Source: Oscheius dolichura (taxonomy: Eukaryota > Nematoda > Chromadorea > Rhabditida > Rhabditidae). Taken from it: a DNA stretch of 64,000 bases. The DNA lies in NCBI GenBank assembly GCA_932521035.1, contig OW051494.1:6496001-6560000 (forward strand), given 5' to 3'. The notes beneath the pieces were generated by a model. It searched no databases. It saw only the letters and a program-made list of their open reading frames with translations, and was not told the DNA's origin. Positions 49,251 to 62,033 of this stretch are shown here, one piece after another (within the stretch, counting starts at the first letter, position 1; the number at the start of each line of letters is the position of its first letter). The position numbers and the translations under genes are program-made.

Positions 49251-49517
49251 TCAAATAGACCAGACACCCCCCGTCCTATACACTGGAATAGGCGAAAAGG
49301 CGACCTTCCTCAATGTTCCCATAAAAGTAAAGGTGCGTCGGGATTGCCAAAGGTGTCTTTGCCTCCGACATTCGAGCGCTTTGCCCTTTGGCTTTTTGAA
49401 AACCAGTTCCCTTCTGCACTTATCGAAAGACCTCTCGTCTTCCGGGACTTTCCGGATAATCCGGCACGTCGTGCCCTTACCTAACTTGACCTTAATACTC
49501 GTCGAATTCGGCGCCAT
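49251..49517 (-). CDS. Possible small ORF (88 codons unspliced)
   Basis: Starts MAPNSTSIKVKLGKG, with basic and hydrophobic residues typical of a small folded protein. An internal GTAAGG...TGCAG intron would instead give a product of about 46 residues ending DTFGNPDAPLLLWEH. Neither form is recognised and neither is supported by neighbours. Confidence 0.25.
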   Translation of the reverse strand: MAPNSTSIKVKLGKGTTCRIIRKVPEDERSFDKCRRELVFKKPKGKALECRRQRHLWQSRRTFTFMGTLRKVAFSPIPVYRTGGVWSI

Positions 49518-50143
49518 CCATGCAAATGCTATGGAGGGCTCTTTTGCGATACAATGTGCCTTCTAATCACTTTGTGCTGTTGCCTGCAGCGCGTGAAATG
49601 AAACTCTCTGGGTCTCTTCTCTGGGTCCCCTCTGTTGGCTTTCTCTGACCGCAGCGATCAATACTCTGGGCTGACACTCCCGGTCGACGTTAATTTCTCT
49701 TTTATTGTACCAATTAGGAGCATTTATTGACAGGCAGAGAACTTGCTTCTCACCTCCTCCTTCAAAGGTTCTTTTTGGAGTAATTTTAGACAAATGGCAA
49801 CATGGCAAGGGTATTTTCTATGAAACGCATTCACCCATTCGTTTCGTTTCTATACCTGCCTCTGTGTAAGATGTACAATCTCAAACTGTATACATCCGTA
49901 TAGGCGAGAGGAGTTCCTCCTTTTTATGTTTGAGATGACGACATATTATATGTTCATGCAATTGCACTTCCGCTCTAGCCATTACTTGCCGTCAGATTCC
50001 CTCCTAGGCCGACTACTACATATGCTCTTTTGGTTGTTTTCGCTCGTTTCTTCAAATTCTATCACTGGGAATAGCATTCATATACAAAAATTCCTCACGG
50101 GCATATTGTATCAAGTTGATACACAAAATACTTTTCAGCTGTA

Positions 50144-50150
<7 letters not shown>

Positions 50151-50175
<25 letters not shown>
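50151..50175. repeat. (TA)n microsatellite
   Basis: Twelve uninterrupted TA units upstream of the ERK gene in AT-rich intergenic DNA. Confidence 0.9.
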
Positions 50176-50846
50176 CCAGCCATTTTTTCTTTACATTTTC
50201 GCAAGCCGATGACAACTTCACATAAAAAAGTGGAACTGATATTGTGTATATTCTCTAATTGTTTACTCTTCACCACTTCATAGATTCTTCATGGACTAGT
50301 CAATATGCGCAGCCTCGTTCATTTGTTGTACAATTTCTGTAACCTCTAATCTGCCACTCGGTGCCCTATTTCATAGTGTTTGCCCACTGCACATAGACGC
50401 CACTTTTGGTATGTTCAAAGCTGTCTTTCAACGATTGGCATCCAATTCATATACCTTCTCACCGCTGGAAAGCCCTTTTGCAGATTTGGTAATTAGTTAG
50501 CGATTGTATTCAGCTACGCGCGCCGCTGCATTGCCGCTCTTTATCAATATATAACTGCGGCTATATCAGTTTTCGTCTATTTCCATTGCCGCAGCTTTTC
50601 GATATCGTCCTCAGGCAGCTCTCATATTTCTACACGCTTCCTCGGTGTCGTCTCTTTCCCAATCTCACTATATTTTCTTATTTCATTGCACTTTCATGCC
50701 TATTATCCTGCTATGTTGTGATATTGGGGCTTTTGATGTTTCCACATGTGCAACTGTCGTCGCATTAAGATCTCAATCTCTTTGATGTAGCTCTTGGATT
50801 GATTGATTTTTGTCTGTCCATTTCATTGAAATATTTTGTACTTCAG

Positions 50847-52314
<1,468 letters not shown>

Positions 52315-52557
52315 TTGTTATGGATAGACACTCCAAGAGTGTATTGTACTGTGTTATCCACACATATCCCGGTATTTTATCTTTTTAATAACCCTTTTTA
52401 ATTTTATGTTTTTTTGTTGACTTTTGTGAAGTATATAGAACATAAGGACTTTAATTGACCCATGACCAGCGTGTATAGAGTCCCGCATTTTATCATTGTA
52501 TCTCTGTGTTTTTTTTGGCGGGAGTGAAAGAGAATTTAAATTTTTAGTCTAATGTGA

Positions 52558-52587
52558 TGGCTGCGAGACCATTCGTCCGGGGAGACC
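52558..52587 (+). repeat. Left copy of a perfect 30 bp inverted repeat
   Basis: Begins TGGCTGCGAGACCATTCGTC; the full 30 bp is exactly reverse-complemented at 53986-54015. Weaker inverted similarity continues inwards for about 30 more bp (attcgtccccgaacgaaagg against tttcatccggccccggacaa). It is followed directly by the tandem array at 52598-52721, which repeats the same core. Confidence 0.85.
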
Positions 52588-52597
52588 ATTCGTCCCC

Positions 52598-52721
52598 GAA
52601 CGAAAGGTCTCGCCCTGTTTATGGAAGCGGACGAATGGTCTCGCGGTGTTTATGAAACCGGACGAAAGGTCTCGCCCGGTTTATGAGACCGGACGAATGG
52701 TCTCACTCCTCTTATATGACC
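52598..52721 (+). repeat. Four tandem 31 bp units with GGACGAAWGGTCTCG core
   Basis: Units at 52598-52628, 52629-52659, 52660-52690 and 52691-52721 each start GRACGAAWGGTCTC and contain TTTATG about 20 bp in. Every unit is exactly 31 bp; the last is the most diverged. The core GGACGAATGGTCTCG is also inside the terminal inverted repeat. Subterminal arrays of this sort are common in non-autonomous DNA transposons. Confidence 0.85.
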
Positions 52722-52854
52722 AGGAGAATGACCTCTTTTGCTATTGGGCTGATTCTACTAATATGGTTTATTTTTGTTCCCTTTTTAACTATTCTTGACA
52801 GGTGTTTTTGTGAAATATTTATTTAATAGTTTTCTGATTCACTGTCTTTGTATA

Positions 52855-53130
52855 TCACAATTTATCTTCGCTTTCTTGTGACAAATACCGACATCCGGTC
52901 CGTGAGTATATCTTGCTGGGGAACGTCGCCTGCCTGCAGGAATCAATGTAGTCTTGGAATTCTGCCATTTCGGCGGCGACTTGGCTGCGCCTTGTTTCAT
53001 CTTCGGGACGGAGTTCAAGTCCAATTGAGTTTCTGAGCTCAAAGTATTTTTGTAGTTGGATGGTATTCAGTATTCGAAGGGAATCGGCCAAAGCCGGATG
53101 CTTTACTCCATTGAGCAATGTATATAATAC
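52855..53130 (-). CDS. Unrecognised ORF inside the inverted-repeat-bounded segment
   Basis: The minus-strand frame contains GVKHPALADSLRILNTIQLQ, then KYFELRNSIGLELRPEDETR and a helical stretch QVAAEMAEFQDYIDSC. It looks like real protein but has no recognised family and no clear upstream exon. A splice near 52935 is likely before the C-terminus. Its place between inverted repeats suggests either cargo of a mobile element or a host gene flanked by repeat copies. Confidence 0.4.
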   Translation of the reverse strand, partial: VLYTLLNGVKHPALADSLRILNTIQLQKYFELRNSIGLELRPEDETRRSQVAAEMAEFQDYIDSCRQATFPSKIYSRTGCRYLSQESEDKL

Positions 53131-53371
53131 ACTAAAAGTTTGAATTCATATGGGATGGTAATACTAATACCTATGGAATGATTCGGCGCTGTTACTGGTT
53201 CGATGTTCATTTTGTCCATATTTGTTCCACATATATTTTGAAAAGGCTCCTTACGCCATGTATTTTCAAAGTATTCCAGGACTCTGGCACATTGAGCTCT
53301 TGCTGCATGTTTTCTCCCGACAGGATTGACCAGTATTCCACTTTTATCAATGAGATTCTAAATTGATCCTG

Positions 53372-53703
53372 GATTTGAAGAAAATGAAGGCAATTTAGAT
53401 GATCTGGAAAAGAATCGTAAGAAATACCTCGACAAACTGAGGAAACAACCGGAGCTGTTGGATTCTCTGCCTCCAATAACACAATTATTGCTTCTTCGGA
53501 ATCTCATGGGAACACCGACACCACAACCATCATCAGCTTTTCTTGAAGTGGAAGAAGAAGAGATGGAATCTGAAGCCATGGAGGAGGAAGAAATGGGGGA
53601 AGAGGAAACGAAAGACTCGACTCACCTTCCCACAATCTCAGAAGAAGACGAAAGAGAAGAAGCAGCGTTACATGGCCGTCCCTTCCGGCTATGTACTATC
53701 TAA
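53372..53703 (+). CDS. Unrecognised acidic ORF inside the inverted-repeat-bounded segment
   Basis: The plus-strand frame DPGFEENEGNLDDLEKNRKK, LRKQPELLDSLPPITQLLLL, then a Glu/Met-rich acidic coil and a stop at 53703. An alternative frame over the last 100 bp gives KKQRYMAVPSGYVLSN, so a splice there is possible. No start codon is visible, which implies an upstream exon. No family is recognised; the facing gene on the minus strand ends about 240 bp away. Confidence 0.4.
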
Positions 53704-53985
53704 CTGTGACTCATTACTATCGTGGCGTAGACTAATACTCAGTAGAACTAATAATGCGAATAAGAATCTAATAGTTTATTGGCTAGCTAGTCGATTGTCG
53801 TTCGCAGGGGTCCCCCGAGCGGGAACTGGCTCTTGGTCCGCCCCCAGGGTCGGGTGGCTAACGGCAGAACAAGAAATCAATTACAGTCAAAATAATACCA
53901 ATTAAACTCTTGTTACTACACTTCGAACACAATAAAAATGAAAGAGAATCTCTATTTGGGACCTTTTGTCCGGGGCCGGATGAAA

Positions 53986-54015
53986 GGTCTCCCCGGACGA
54001 ATGGTCTCGCAGCCA
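53986..54015 (-). repeat. Right copy of the perfect 30 bp inverted repeat
   Basis: Exact reverse complement of 52558-52587. The span between outer ends is 1458 bp. Immediate flanks (gtga on the left, acag on the right) do not show an obvious target-site duplication. Confidence 0.85.
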
Positions 54016-54135
54016 ACAGACATAGAGACAACTTTTTATTATTACACATACATACAAGTTTGTTGTAGAATATGAAACTAACAATACCAGTGCACAAAAA
54101 CACTGGTCAATTACACGTAACAGGCAAAAATATTC

Positions 54136-57100
54136 TTATTGTGGACCGGGAGGCTGTTGTTGCTGCTGAAATGAATTTGTTCCAGGATTATAAGAATTTG
54201 GAGGCATCGGGAAGTTACCATAAGGTTGCTAAACATGTACGATAGTTCGAAATAAAATTAGCAAACCTGGTAGTTTGGAAAAGCTCCGGGGAAAGTCATA
54301 TAAGGATTAGCAAAATTGGGTTGGTATTGAGGCTGATAAAACATAGGTTGTGGCTGTCCTGCAAAGCAATATTATAATTATGCTATGGAAAAAAATAGTG
54401 CTTCGGCAATGTTAACACGTGTACAAACCATAAGGAACATTCTGCTGATAATACGGTAAATGGCCAGGAGCAGCTTGATTTTGTTGAGCAGTATTGGATT
54501 GTGGAGCCGTTGCCGCAGCACCATCTGACAAACGTGCGGTTATAACATAAAACACAAAAGCAACTAATTGGTGTAACCAAAAAGTTCAAAAATGACTTTA
54601 GACTTACCTTGCAACGATGATTGCGTACGAGGAGGAGCAGTTGGTGTATTTGTGGATTCGACTGGTCGAGGAGGGGGTGGACGTGGAGGAGCTTTAATAA
54701 TAATATACTGAGGGCGATATCATTAGTTTATAAAGCGAACGATTCACGACACCGCCTATTGTAACAGTTTAATTTTAAAACTCACCAGGAGCAGACGAAC
54801 CAGACACAATGTTTTGCTGCACCTGTCTCATAAGATCTTCTTTTTCCGTTTGACGAGCAAACACGAAATCACTGACTTTTTGTTGTAGACGCACCAAAAT
54901 GGGTGTTAGATCATTATAGAACTAAATATGAAATTAATTAGAGCCACTATTCGACTACGCTAACTTTTGTTCCTTCGTCTAAATTGTTTTTCAGTTCATT
55001 GAAGGCATCATATCCTGATGCCAACAGCTTTAAACTTTTTTCTCTTTCGGCACCGGAGTTTGTGCCACTCTTTTCACTGACAAATTTGTTGTTCCATGTC
55101 TAAAACAAACTTTCGAATTAGTAAACTATGATAAGGTGACTTGTATGTCTGCTACAACATCTTCTTGTTGCTTGATAGAAGCGTTAACTCTCTCGCGTAG
55201 AGGACCATAAATTTGCATGATTTTATCCTTTGAAATGGCTTCCTCATTTAGAAGTTGACTCTCAGCCATTGCTTTTAGAAAATCATTGGTCAAATCACAG
55301 TTTACTTCTTTGAATTCCTAAATCGACAAAACGTTTTGTAAATGATGGTCAACGAACCTTCTCCAATTTTTCTCGATCATTTTTAATTTGTTGCACTTGC
55401 TGCATTAATTGACGAAGTTTCTGTACAGATTCTGTTACTCCACCAGTTGCATGGACTTGTTGCCCTGGAATGCTGCCCTTCAACTCGTTCTAAAAAGATA
55501 TGTGCATTGTTACTTATAGAATTACCTCGCTCTTGCTCAAAAGCTGTATTCCAGCCCTGTTAGCTTCGCACTTATCGCAAACCATCTTATCAGCTCCCGA
55601 AGCGGTATGAAGTATTCCTCGATACTTCCCCACCTCCTGCACAAGAGGGCCAGTTAATTGTTCGCTGCTCATTCGCGACCAGCGCGTACCAAACTGAGCT
55701 CGAAGTTTGTCGTCGCTTTCTTTTTCCTCCGTAAGCATGCGATGAGTCTAAGTTCATCGATTACAGATCTACAGAAGGCACTAACCTCATTCAAGATTTC
55801 TTCATTTCTTTTATACAACAAGGGAAGCTCGGTCAGCAATCGAATAAGTTCATCGGATCCGCCAGCTTGCTTTACTTTAGCCGACTTTTCTTTAATAGAT
55901 TCTGGTAGTGTGTCCGAAGAAGTTACATCTTCTATCGCAGCGGGAAGATTGAGAGAGGCTAATATTCTAAAAAAGTCAAAAAGGATATTGGTAACTAAAA
56001 TTTTTTACCCGTTCATAAGCTGCGTATGCTCTCTGAGACGGCCCGATTCAATATTTATAATCTCAGATTTCCTGCCTTGGTAGGATTGCATAGCGTTTAG
56101 AACTTGCACAGGTACAAGGTTAATAAACATATCTAGATAGTTCATTAGGAATATTAACATGAAACCTATACCTTTAAACCTAGTAGACATTGGATTGATC
56201 GGTGGTAATGGCTTGGCCAAGACGGCACCTGCAAGCGAAGCCAAGGAACGAAAGTCCGCAACCCGTTCATGATACTGAATAATTTCAAATTAACAGTAAA
56301 ATTCACTCACAATAAAGTCATTGTCTTTCTTGGCCGATTGGAAAGCTTTAGGTAGAACTTTTAAAGACTCTTCAAGAAAGCCTGGAGAGACATACCTAAA
56401 AAGTGCGATAATTCACAATTAAAAAGAATATACTGTACCTATTACACTGCTCTGATAATCGGATAGCTTCAGTTAATCGAGAAAGTTGCTCTCCGACTTT
56501 ATGATTTTCTCCATCAACTTCTGCTTGGTGAAATTGAGCCATCGCCGAATAGCCCATTGATTTGCCGTTAACAGTTGCAACCCATTCCTTTTCCCACAGT
56601 CCTTTGACAGCATCTTTAGCCATCAGTTTTACGGCATCCGAATAAAAATTAGCTGCTTGTGAAGCAATTTTTGAAAGAAGAGCACTTTTCATCTTATCTA
56701 AAATCAAATATGGTGAGGATACTTACTTATACAGCACCTTTATAAGCTTTGATATAAAAGCTCTCTTGAGCTTGCGCGGTCATAATCATCGAAAGAGCGG
56801 CAAGAGTGTCTGGTAAAAGATCAGAAGTAGGATCTTGCTGTACAAGTCCCAAAACAGTATCTCTTAGTTGGGCAAAAACTCCAGCAGCTTGTTGAAAAAG
56901 TTTAGCAGCTGTTTTCATCTCTTCATCCGTCACCAGCATTTGATTTGAAGCAATTTGGCTCATCAGAGCACCAACATTGTATAAAACACAAGCCCTTTCA
57001 AAAGACCCATCAGCAATAGATAAAGAAGCCTACAAAGGAAGGGGTTATGTTAAGAAAATAAAATCAAACCTTGCTAGAAAATAATCCTCCTTTATCAAAA

Positions 57101-57533
57101 GCATCTTTCCATTTGAATACTACGGGATTTTGTGTTGCACTGATTACTATCTTGCTTTCAATAGCAACAAGTTGATCATAATATCTAAATTCGTCAATAA
57201 ATATTATGCAAATTTTAAAGAGAATGAAAAAAGACGAAAAAATAAAAGAACCTTGTCAAAACATCTAATGCTGATTGATGTTTATCCAATGGCTGGCATA
57301 CAGCTTTCGTTCTAAGCTTGCTCAATTCCTGAAAACATTGTTTAAAAACAATTAACATAAAATTGAATGACAATTCTTCGGTGACTCACCTGAATAGCTT
57401 CATTTATTTCCGGTTTGTTATCATCTGAAGTATTATACACAGAGTCGATATACGAAGTGAGAGGTTTTACTAGATCAACATCGCTTGTAGTCTTGAGAGG
57501 TACCGCAAGAAAATTGGCGGAATTCTTAGACAT
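54136..57533 (-). CDS. ALIX / PDCD6IP, ESCRT-associated BRO1-domain protein
   Basis: Start is ATG 57533, 1 nt after a TTTTCAG acceptor; stop TAA at 54136; about 20 exons. The N-terminus (SANFLAVPLKTTSDVDLVKP, then EINEAIQ) starts the BRO1 domain; ASLAGAVLAKPLPPINPMST and VATVNGKSMGYSAMAQFHQA are further BRO1-region blocks. The middle part is the coiled V domain, with long helices containing LRKLMQQVQQIKNDREKLEK-like stretches. The C-terminus is Pro/Gln/Tyr-rich (PRPPPRPVES, QPYGNFPMPPNSYNPG, ending QQQQQPPGPQ). Family role: binds ESCRT-III and TSG101, with functions in multivesicular bodies, membrane repair, abscission and cell-corpse clearance. Confidence 0.93.
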
Positions 57534-58084
57534 TCTGAAAATGAAAATCTAAATAAAACACTGCCTGGAAAATAGTAGACAAAAACAAGAAGTGATCGAT
57601 AAGGACGTGTTACGAAGCATGAATATAAATAAATAACTGGTACTTTTCTATATGAGCTGAAAAGTAGAAGCGATTGAAAAACAGCTAGAGTGAAGAAGGC
57701 GTTATCTTTGTGACGTATGACTCATTCTCACGTATGACGTCGGAGGCGACAAACTACCTGCTCTGTTGCGAAATAAATAGCATCTTTATAGGCAGGCTGT
57801 GTTGATACGTTTCGCATATAACATGAAATATTGTGAAAAGAACAATAGAATAAACAGAAAAATATAAAACCGATTTCTTCTGACGAGGAGGGTGAGGCCG
57901 ATAAGTAAACATTGAAGTGAAAAAAGGCGCAAAAACATTTCAAAAATCAATTTTGAAATTCTTATTAGCGTCTGTGATGAATTTCAAAAAAGTAATATAC
58001 ATTCATTTTTATACAGTGTTGTTTCCTTATGTTTTTCTCTCTTTTATAAAGTAGTCGTCATATCGTTTTCAGTGGTCAGCATTA
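57534..58084. other. Divergent promoter region
   Basis: AT-rich region between ALIX (-) and a small gene (+); no other gene seen. The duplicated tgacgtatgactcattctcacgtatgacgt around 57710-57738 contains CRE/AP-1-like sites (TGACGT, TGACTCA-like) and could be a shared promoter element; this is inference. Confidence 0.35.
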
Positions 58085-58264
58085 ATGGGCCTTCCTTGGT
58101 ACTATCTGGAGCAACCAACCCGTGCAACTCTTCTTCGCTGTTACTATGCTGTCTGTGCCTTCGCTTACCCTGTCTACGTTGGCCTGACATGGAAGAAATC
58201 AGATATTTTCGCCGGCACAATCCTGAGAGATGCAGTTCTCAACCCTAAGACGATCAAAAAGTGA
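58085..58264 (+). CDS. 59-residue small protein (hypothetical)
   Basis: Single-exon ORF starting MGLPWYYLEQPTRATLLR and ending LRDAVLNPKTIKK. It has an aromatic N-terminus and a moderately hydrophobic middle (AVCAFAYPVYVGLTW). Size and character resemble small accessory subunits of mitochondrial respiratory complexes, but I cannot assign one. The ATG follows a TTTTCAG acceptor by 12 nt, supporting it as a real, probably trans-spliced gene. Confidence 0.55.
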   Translation: MGLPWYYLEQPTRATLLRCYYAVCAFAYPVYVGLTWKKSDIFAGTILRDAVLNPKTIKK

Positions 58265-58353
58265 TTTATCATTGTCATTTTTTTTTTCAAGTAATAATAA
58301 CAATTTCACACCTCTCAAAGGTCTTTATTATGGACTGGATAGATAATAAGTGT

Positions 58354-60533
58354 TTAGGAGCGAGTGGACGACGGGGTGCCAACAGCCAACAGAGACGAGA
58401 TCTTTACTGGAGTGGCTGGGAATTTCAGCAGATCATGTTGATCTTTCTTTGCAGAGAATTCGTCGATTAGCTGTAGCATGACATTTCCAACATCGTTGAC
58501 CGTTTCTTCTGTGGAGTACTCATAATTTATAGCGACAGAGAGCAGGATAGTGCCTGCCGTTTCCACAATTTTCAGATAGATCTTTTTGGATTGGTTGATG
58601 AATCTGCCCAGCCTTTTCGTATACTTGAAGATATTCTTCTCAGACATTCCCGGCTCCTGAAATCACCTCTTTTCTACTATTACATAATAAAATACAGTGT
58701 ATTGGAAGGAGAAGGTGTTGTTTCTCTGCTTGCCAAAGAGTCGAACATTGGGACAAGTCTTGAGCGTTTGTCTGAGCCGTTCAGCCAGAAGGCAAAGCTT
58801 TCGAATGTGGTTTTTCATGTGCTCCATTCCCAGCATTGTAGTCGTGAACAAAATTTTTAGCGAGCGCACACGGCGGCTCAAATGCAATGTCCAATCACGA
58901 GAGTCGAACTGATGACGCCGACTGCCTCGGAGATACGAGGCGTTGATGTAGTAGCCCATCTTGTAGTCCTTCTGATTCTTGTTCCAAAGGATCATAACAT
59001 TGACGGATTGGAATCGAAGATGACCCAGAATACTATCGGCCAACGCCAATAGATCGGCAGATGGGCGAAGAGAAGGCTCAATCCAGAAGCCGGCTACTTC
59101 GGACGCGTCCACGTGCAGCCAACACTAAACAAAGTAAACCAAAGGGCCCTGATCGACAAACCTTGTACTTCTTGGCCACGAAGGCAATCTCCTCGAGTTG
59201 GTCATCGGCCAAGAGGCCCCTGATGCCCAGGGTGACCAGGACACAGCACGGCACGAGTCCCAGATCGACGTCCTCCCTCATCTGCTCCTCCAGTTGCTCG
59301 GCCGACATCCCGTAATCGTTCCTGGGCAGAGAGGCAATCTTCCGACACTGGAGCATGGCCAGACGGCAGATTTTCTCCAGAGACGGGTGGGCCGCCTGGT
59401 TGCCGTAGACGACGAGCTTCTTGTAGTAGCTGTGATGGAGGCTGAGGTCCTCGGCCGTCTTCGGCTCGGCCAGGTAGCCCAGGTCGTTGACCTTGCCCAA
59501 GTGGCCGTCCTCAATCATTAGGCGATTACACGCGGTCCATCTGAAATGGGGAATGGACTGGATAAGTGACAGGCAGACTGACCGCGAAGACATAACAATG
59601 CACATGTGGCTATCAGCTACCGACTCCTGAAACATTTATATGAAGGGGAAAGAGAAGGCTAACGGTGATGGTGCCTCCTCCCGGGCTGAACTCTGTGTTT
59701 CCCTGGAAGAGGAAGTGCTCCGGGATGCCGAGGGCCCTCCCGGCCCAGTTGGTCATCACCACATCCAGCTCGTTGCAGGCGGGAGACGAGTCCCAGCTGA
59801 AGCCAATCGTCGACATTTGACTCAAGATGACCTCGGCCATCGAGTCCGGAATACAGGGGCCCGCCATCTGGGGAACCAGGAAACGCGGGTGTTGCCAGTG
59901 GGTCAGCTGAAATTCTCGTCTATTACCAGGAGAAGAGTGGCCAACCCCGGGCAGAATAAGCTCGCGAAAATCGCAGAGGACATCGGCGAATTTGTCCCGT
60001 TTCTCCGGTGGATGACTAGGCAAACGGTGTGCCAGAAAACCTGGTAAAACATCTGAAAGGGCCGAGTGTGTAGACGACGGGTAAAGAGACTGACCACAGG
60101 AGACAGGGTAGCTGGCCACCTTGTCCTTGTAGCTCTTGATGAACGAGGTCAGCTGGTCGGCACACTCCACCAGCGACTCGGGATCGGCCATCCGCTGCAC
60201 GCGGATTCGAGGATGAGTAGCCTCAGGCATCGGGAACGGCCTCACCTCCCCGAGGTCGGCCACCTCGTCGAAGTGGTCTCCCCTGCCGCCCTTCTTCCTG
60301 TTCTTCTTCTTCGATTTGCTTTCTTTCGAATTGTTCCGGCTCTTCGTCCTGCTACTTTTAGTCCTGTTGCTCTTCGTCCGGCTGTTCTTCTTCACCGGGA
60401 TCCCCTTGATCTTCTCTTTCACCCGTTCAATCTTCGCAGAGGTGGAATAGATGGAAAAAGCCAAATATGCCAAGGCAGCCAACTCGACGAGAACCACCGC
60501 TCCGATAACCAGAGAAGCCACAGCCACAGCCAT
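58354..60533 (-). CDS. Membrane-anchored aromatic-amino-acid-decarboxylase-like protein lacking the PLP lysine
   Basis: Start is ATG 60533. Residues about 3-30 are a membrane segment (VASLVIGAVVLVELAALAYL), followed by a Lys/Ser/Asn-rich basic stretch. The group II decarboxylase fold then runs through HWQHPRFLVPQMAGP, GFSWDSSPACNELDVVMTNW, KLVVYGNQAAHPSLEK, GLVPCCVLVTLGIRGLLA and WLHVDA to LSRRVRSLKILFTTTMLGME and the C-terminal domain. The stacking His and the PLP-binding Asp (HVDA) remain, but the invariant NPHKW containing the Schiff-base lysine is replaced by LRFQSVNVM. The product is therefore predicted not to decarboxylate. The N-terminal anchor is also unusual, since DDC, TDC and HDC enzymes are generally soluble. 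Confidence 0.82.
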
Positions 60534-61060
60534 CTTCGGTCGTGGATCACAAACGGAATGACCCTTTCCCCATTCTGGATGGGTCGACTCAACTAAAGTT
60601 GACAAGAATATTCCGAAAGAATCAAAGGACGGATTATGAACCGGGGGCGGACAAGTATCTGGCTGGTTGTAACGCGCCGTCGTCAGAGGTAAGACGGCTT
60701 TTTGCCCAGAGGCGTATCTGACCTTCCTTGTTGTATTTGGCGCAGCTGCTGCCAAATCAGATGAATATCGCCTCCTCCCCAAGGCTGCCACCGCCCGTTT
60801 CTCCACCCGGAACATACTTTTTGCTCTTCTTCCCTGACAGTAATCCCCCACCGACGGCACGAAGCAATCAGTCGTCCGTCCTCCCCGGCCGCGAGGAGAC
60901 GGCACCCGTCTATGGCTTTTATCTATTACAATCTCCATTTACTCACGCCGGGGGGCGTCTCCTCCATTTCTCCTCTTTTGTGTCAAACGTCACCTCATAG
61001 TTCGCTGGTCGATTTTGCTTTTTTCGTCCTTACCAATTTGACAGAACAAGTTCCAGACAG
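60534..61060. other. Divergent promoter region
   Basis: Lies between the decarboxylase-like gene (-) and a secreted protein gene (+). Minus-strand open frame continues upstream of 60533 but without convincing protein character. No other gene recognised. Confidence 0.4.
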
Positions 61061-61973
61061 ATGAGGTTACTCCTTCTGGCGGCTGCCGTACTTGTCCCCC
61101 TGGAGGCCCGCTCCACGCCCATCCAGTAGGTTGTCCTCATCTCGGAGAACATAGAAGATCAGGGACGATAGCTGGTTTTTCCTATTTCGGACTAATCCGA
61201 ATGGCGGGGAGAAAGTGACGAGATCACGAACACCTTCCCTCTAAAAGTATGCTTCGGGTGTAATGGCATCCTTCCCTTTTTTGCGTCATTACGTCCGCTA
61301 CGATCAGCGTGACTCCCGGTTTTCGTGTGACCCGGCGCCCGTGACTGCGTAAATTGACACCCAGGTTTCAGAGATAAGATTAAGAGGATTCTCGATTTCA
61401 TGCAGACCGTTCGCGGCAACGGAGCCCTCGCCATCTCCACGGTGAGTCGCCTCCTGCTCTTTTCGAGAATAAGTCCATTTCCAGCCGACGGGACTGTGGC
61501 CCGTGGACAAGATCAACGAGGAGAATATCCCCGACATCTTCGGATTCCACACCGGGTTGAGGCGGGAACTGGAGGAGGCCCAGGCAGAGGCCCGGGCCAA
61601 GGGCAAGGACTTCATCCAGGAACAGTTCTCCTCGGACAACGACGTCAATCTGAAGAGGAGGGAGAGCAAACTGCCGCTTCCACCGACCCGACCTGCTTCT
61701 CGCCCTCGTCCTCGCAGTCGTCTCCCTCACCCCGTCCATCCCTCCGGCTACAACGCAGCCAATGACAAACTTCCCTCCTTCGGGGGATTCTTCAACCCGC
61801 CCTTCGACAGTGAGGCCTCCGTCAATGCGAATGACGAGACCAAGAAGGAATCTATCGGGTGGAATAAGAGTAACCATGGGTTCAATCTGCCGCCAAGCGG
61901 AATTCACGTGGACCCCGCCCCCGAATTTGGAGATGACATTTCAGTTGGACTCGGAACAAAGGATGGCCATTGA
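61061..61973 (+). CDS. Secreted protein, hypothetical
   Basis: Three exons join in frame: 61061-61125, 61372-61441 and 61485-61973, giving 207 residues. The first exon is a signal peptide (MRLLLLAAAVLVPLEARS). Next come IQDKIKRILDFMQTVRGNGA, PTGLWPVDKINEENIPDIFG, a charged helix (RRELEEAQAEARAKGKDF), a Pro/Arg-rich stretch (PPTRPASRPRPRSRLPHPV) and a Gly/Asn/Phe-rich tail. Dibasic sites (KRR, RR) could allow propeptide processing. No Cys-rich domain. ATG follows ACAG directly. AATAAA is at 62018. Family not recognised. Confidence 0.7.
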
Positions 61974-62017
61974 TAGGACTAGTTTTTAAAGTTCATGTTG
62001 TCTGTAAATACTGCCAG

Positions 62018-62023
62018 AATAAA
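62018..62023 (+). terminator. Poly(A) signal AATAAA
   Basis: Canonical signal 45 nt after the stop of the secreted-protein gene and 11 nt from the stop of the convergent kinase gene, so the two transcripts must overlap at their 3' ends. Confidence 0.6.
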
Positions 62024-62033
62024 AGAACAGAAT

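Larger units (their letters stand above)
47871..50846. other. 3 kb intergenic region
   Basis: No gene is firmly supported. It contains a G9 run near 48002, two GATA-like sites near 48645-48663, a weak small ORF on the minus strand near 49.4 kb (listed), and an AT dinucleotide repeat at 50151-50175. The part from about 49.8 kb is AT-rich and is probably the ERK promoter and 5' region. Confidence 0.45.

Noticed and set aside
52855..53130. BCAS2/SPF27 identity for the minus-strand ORF
   Set aside because: Helical character is similar, but the conserved BCAS2 blocks could not be matched, so it is left unnamed.
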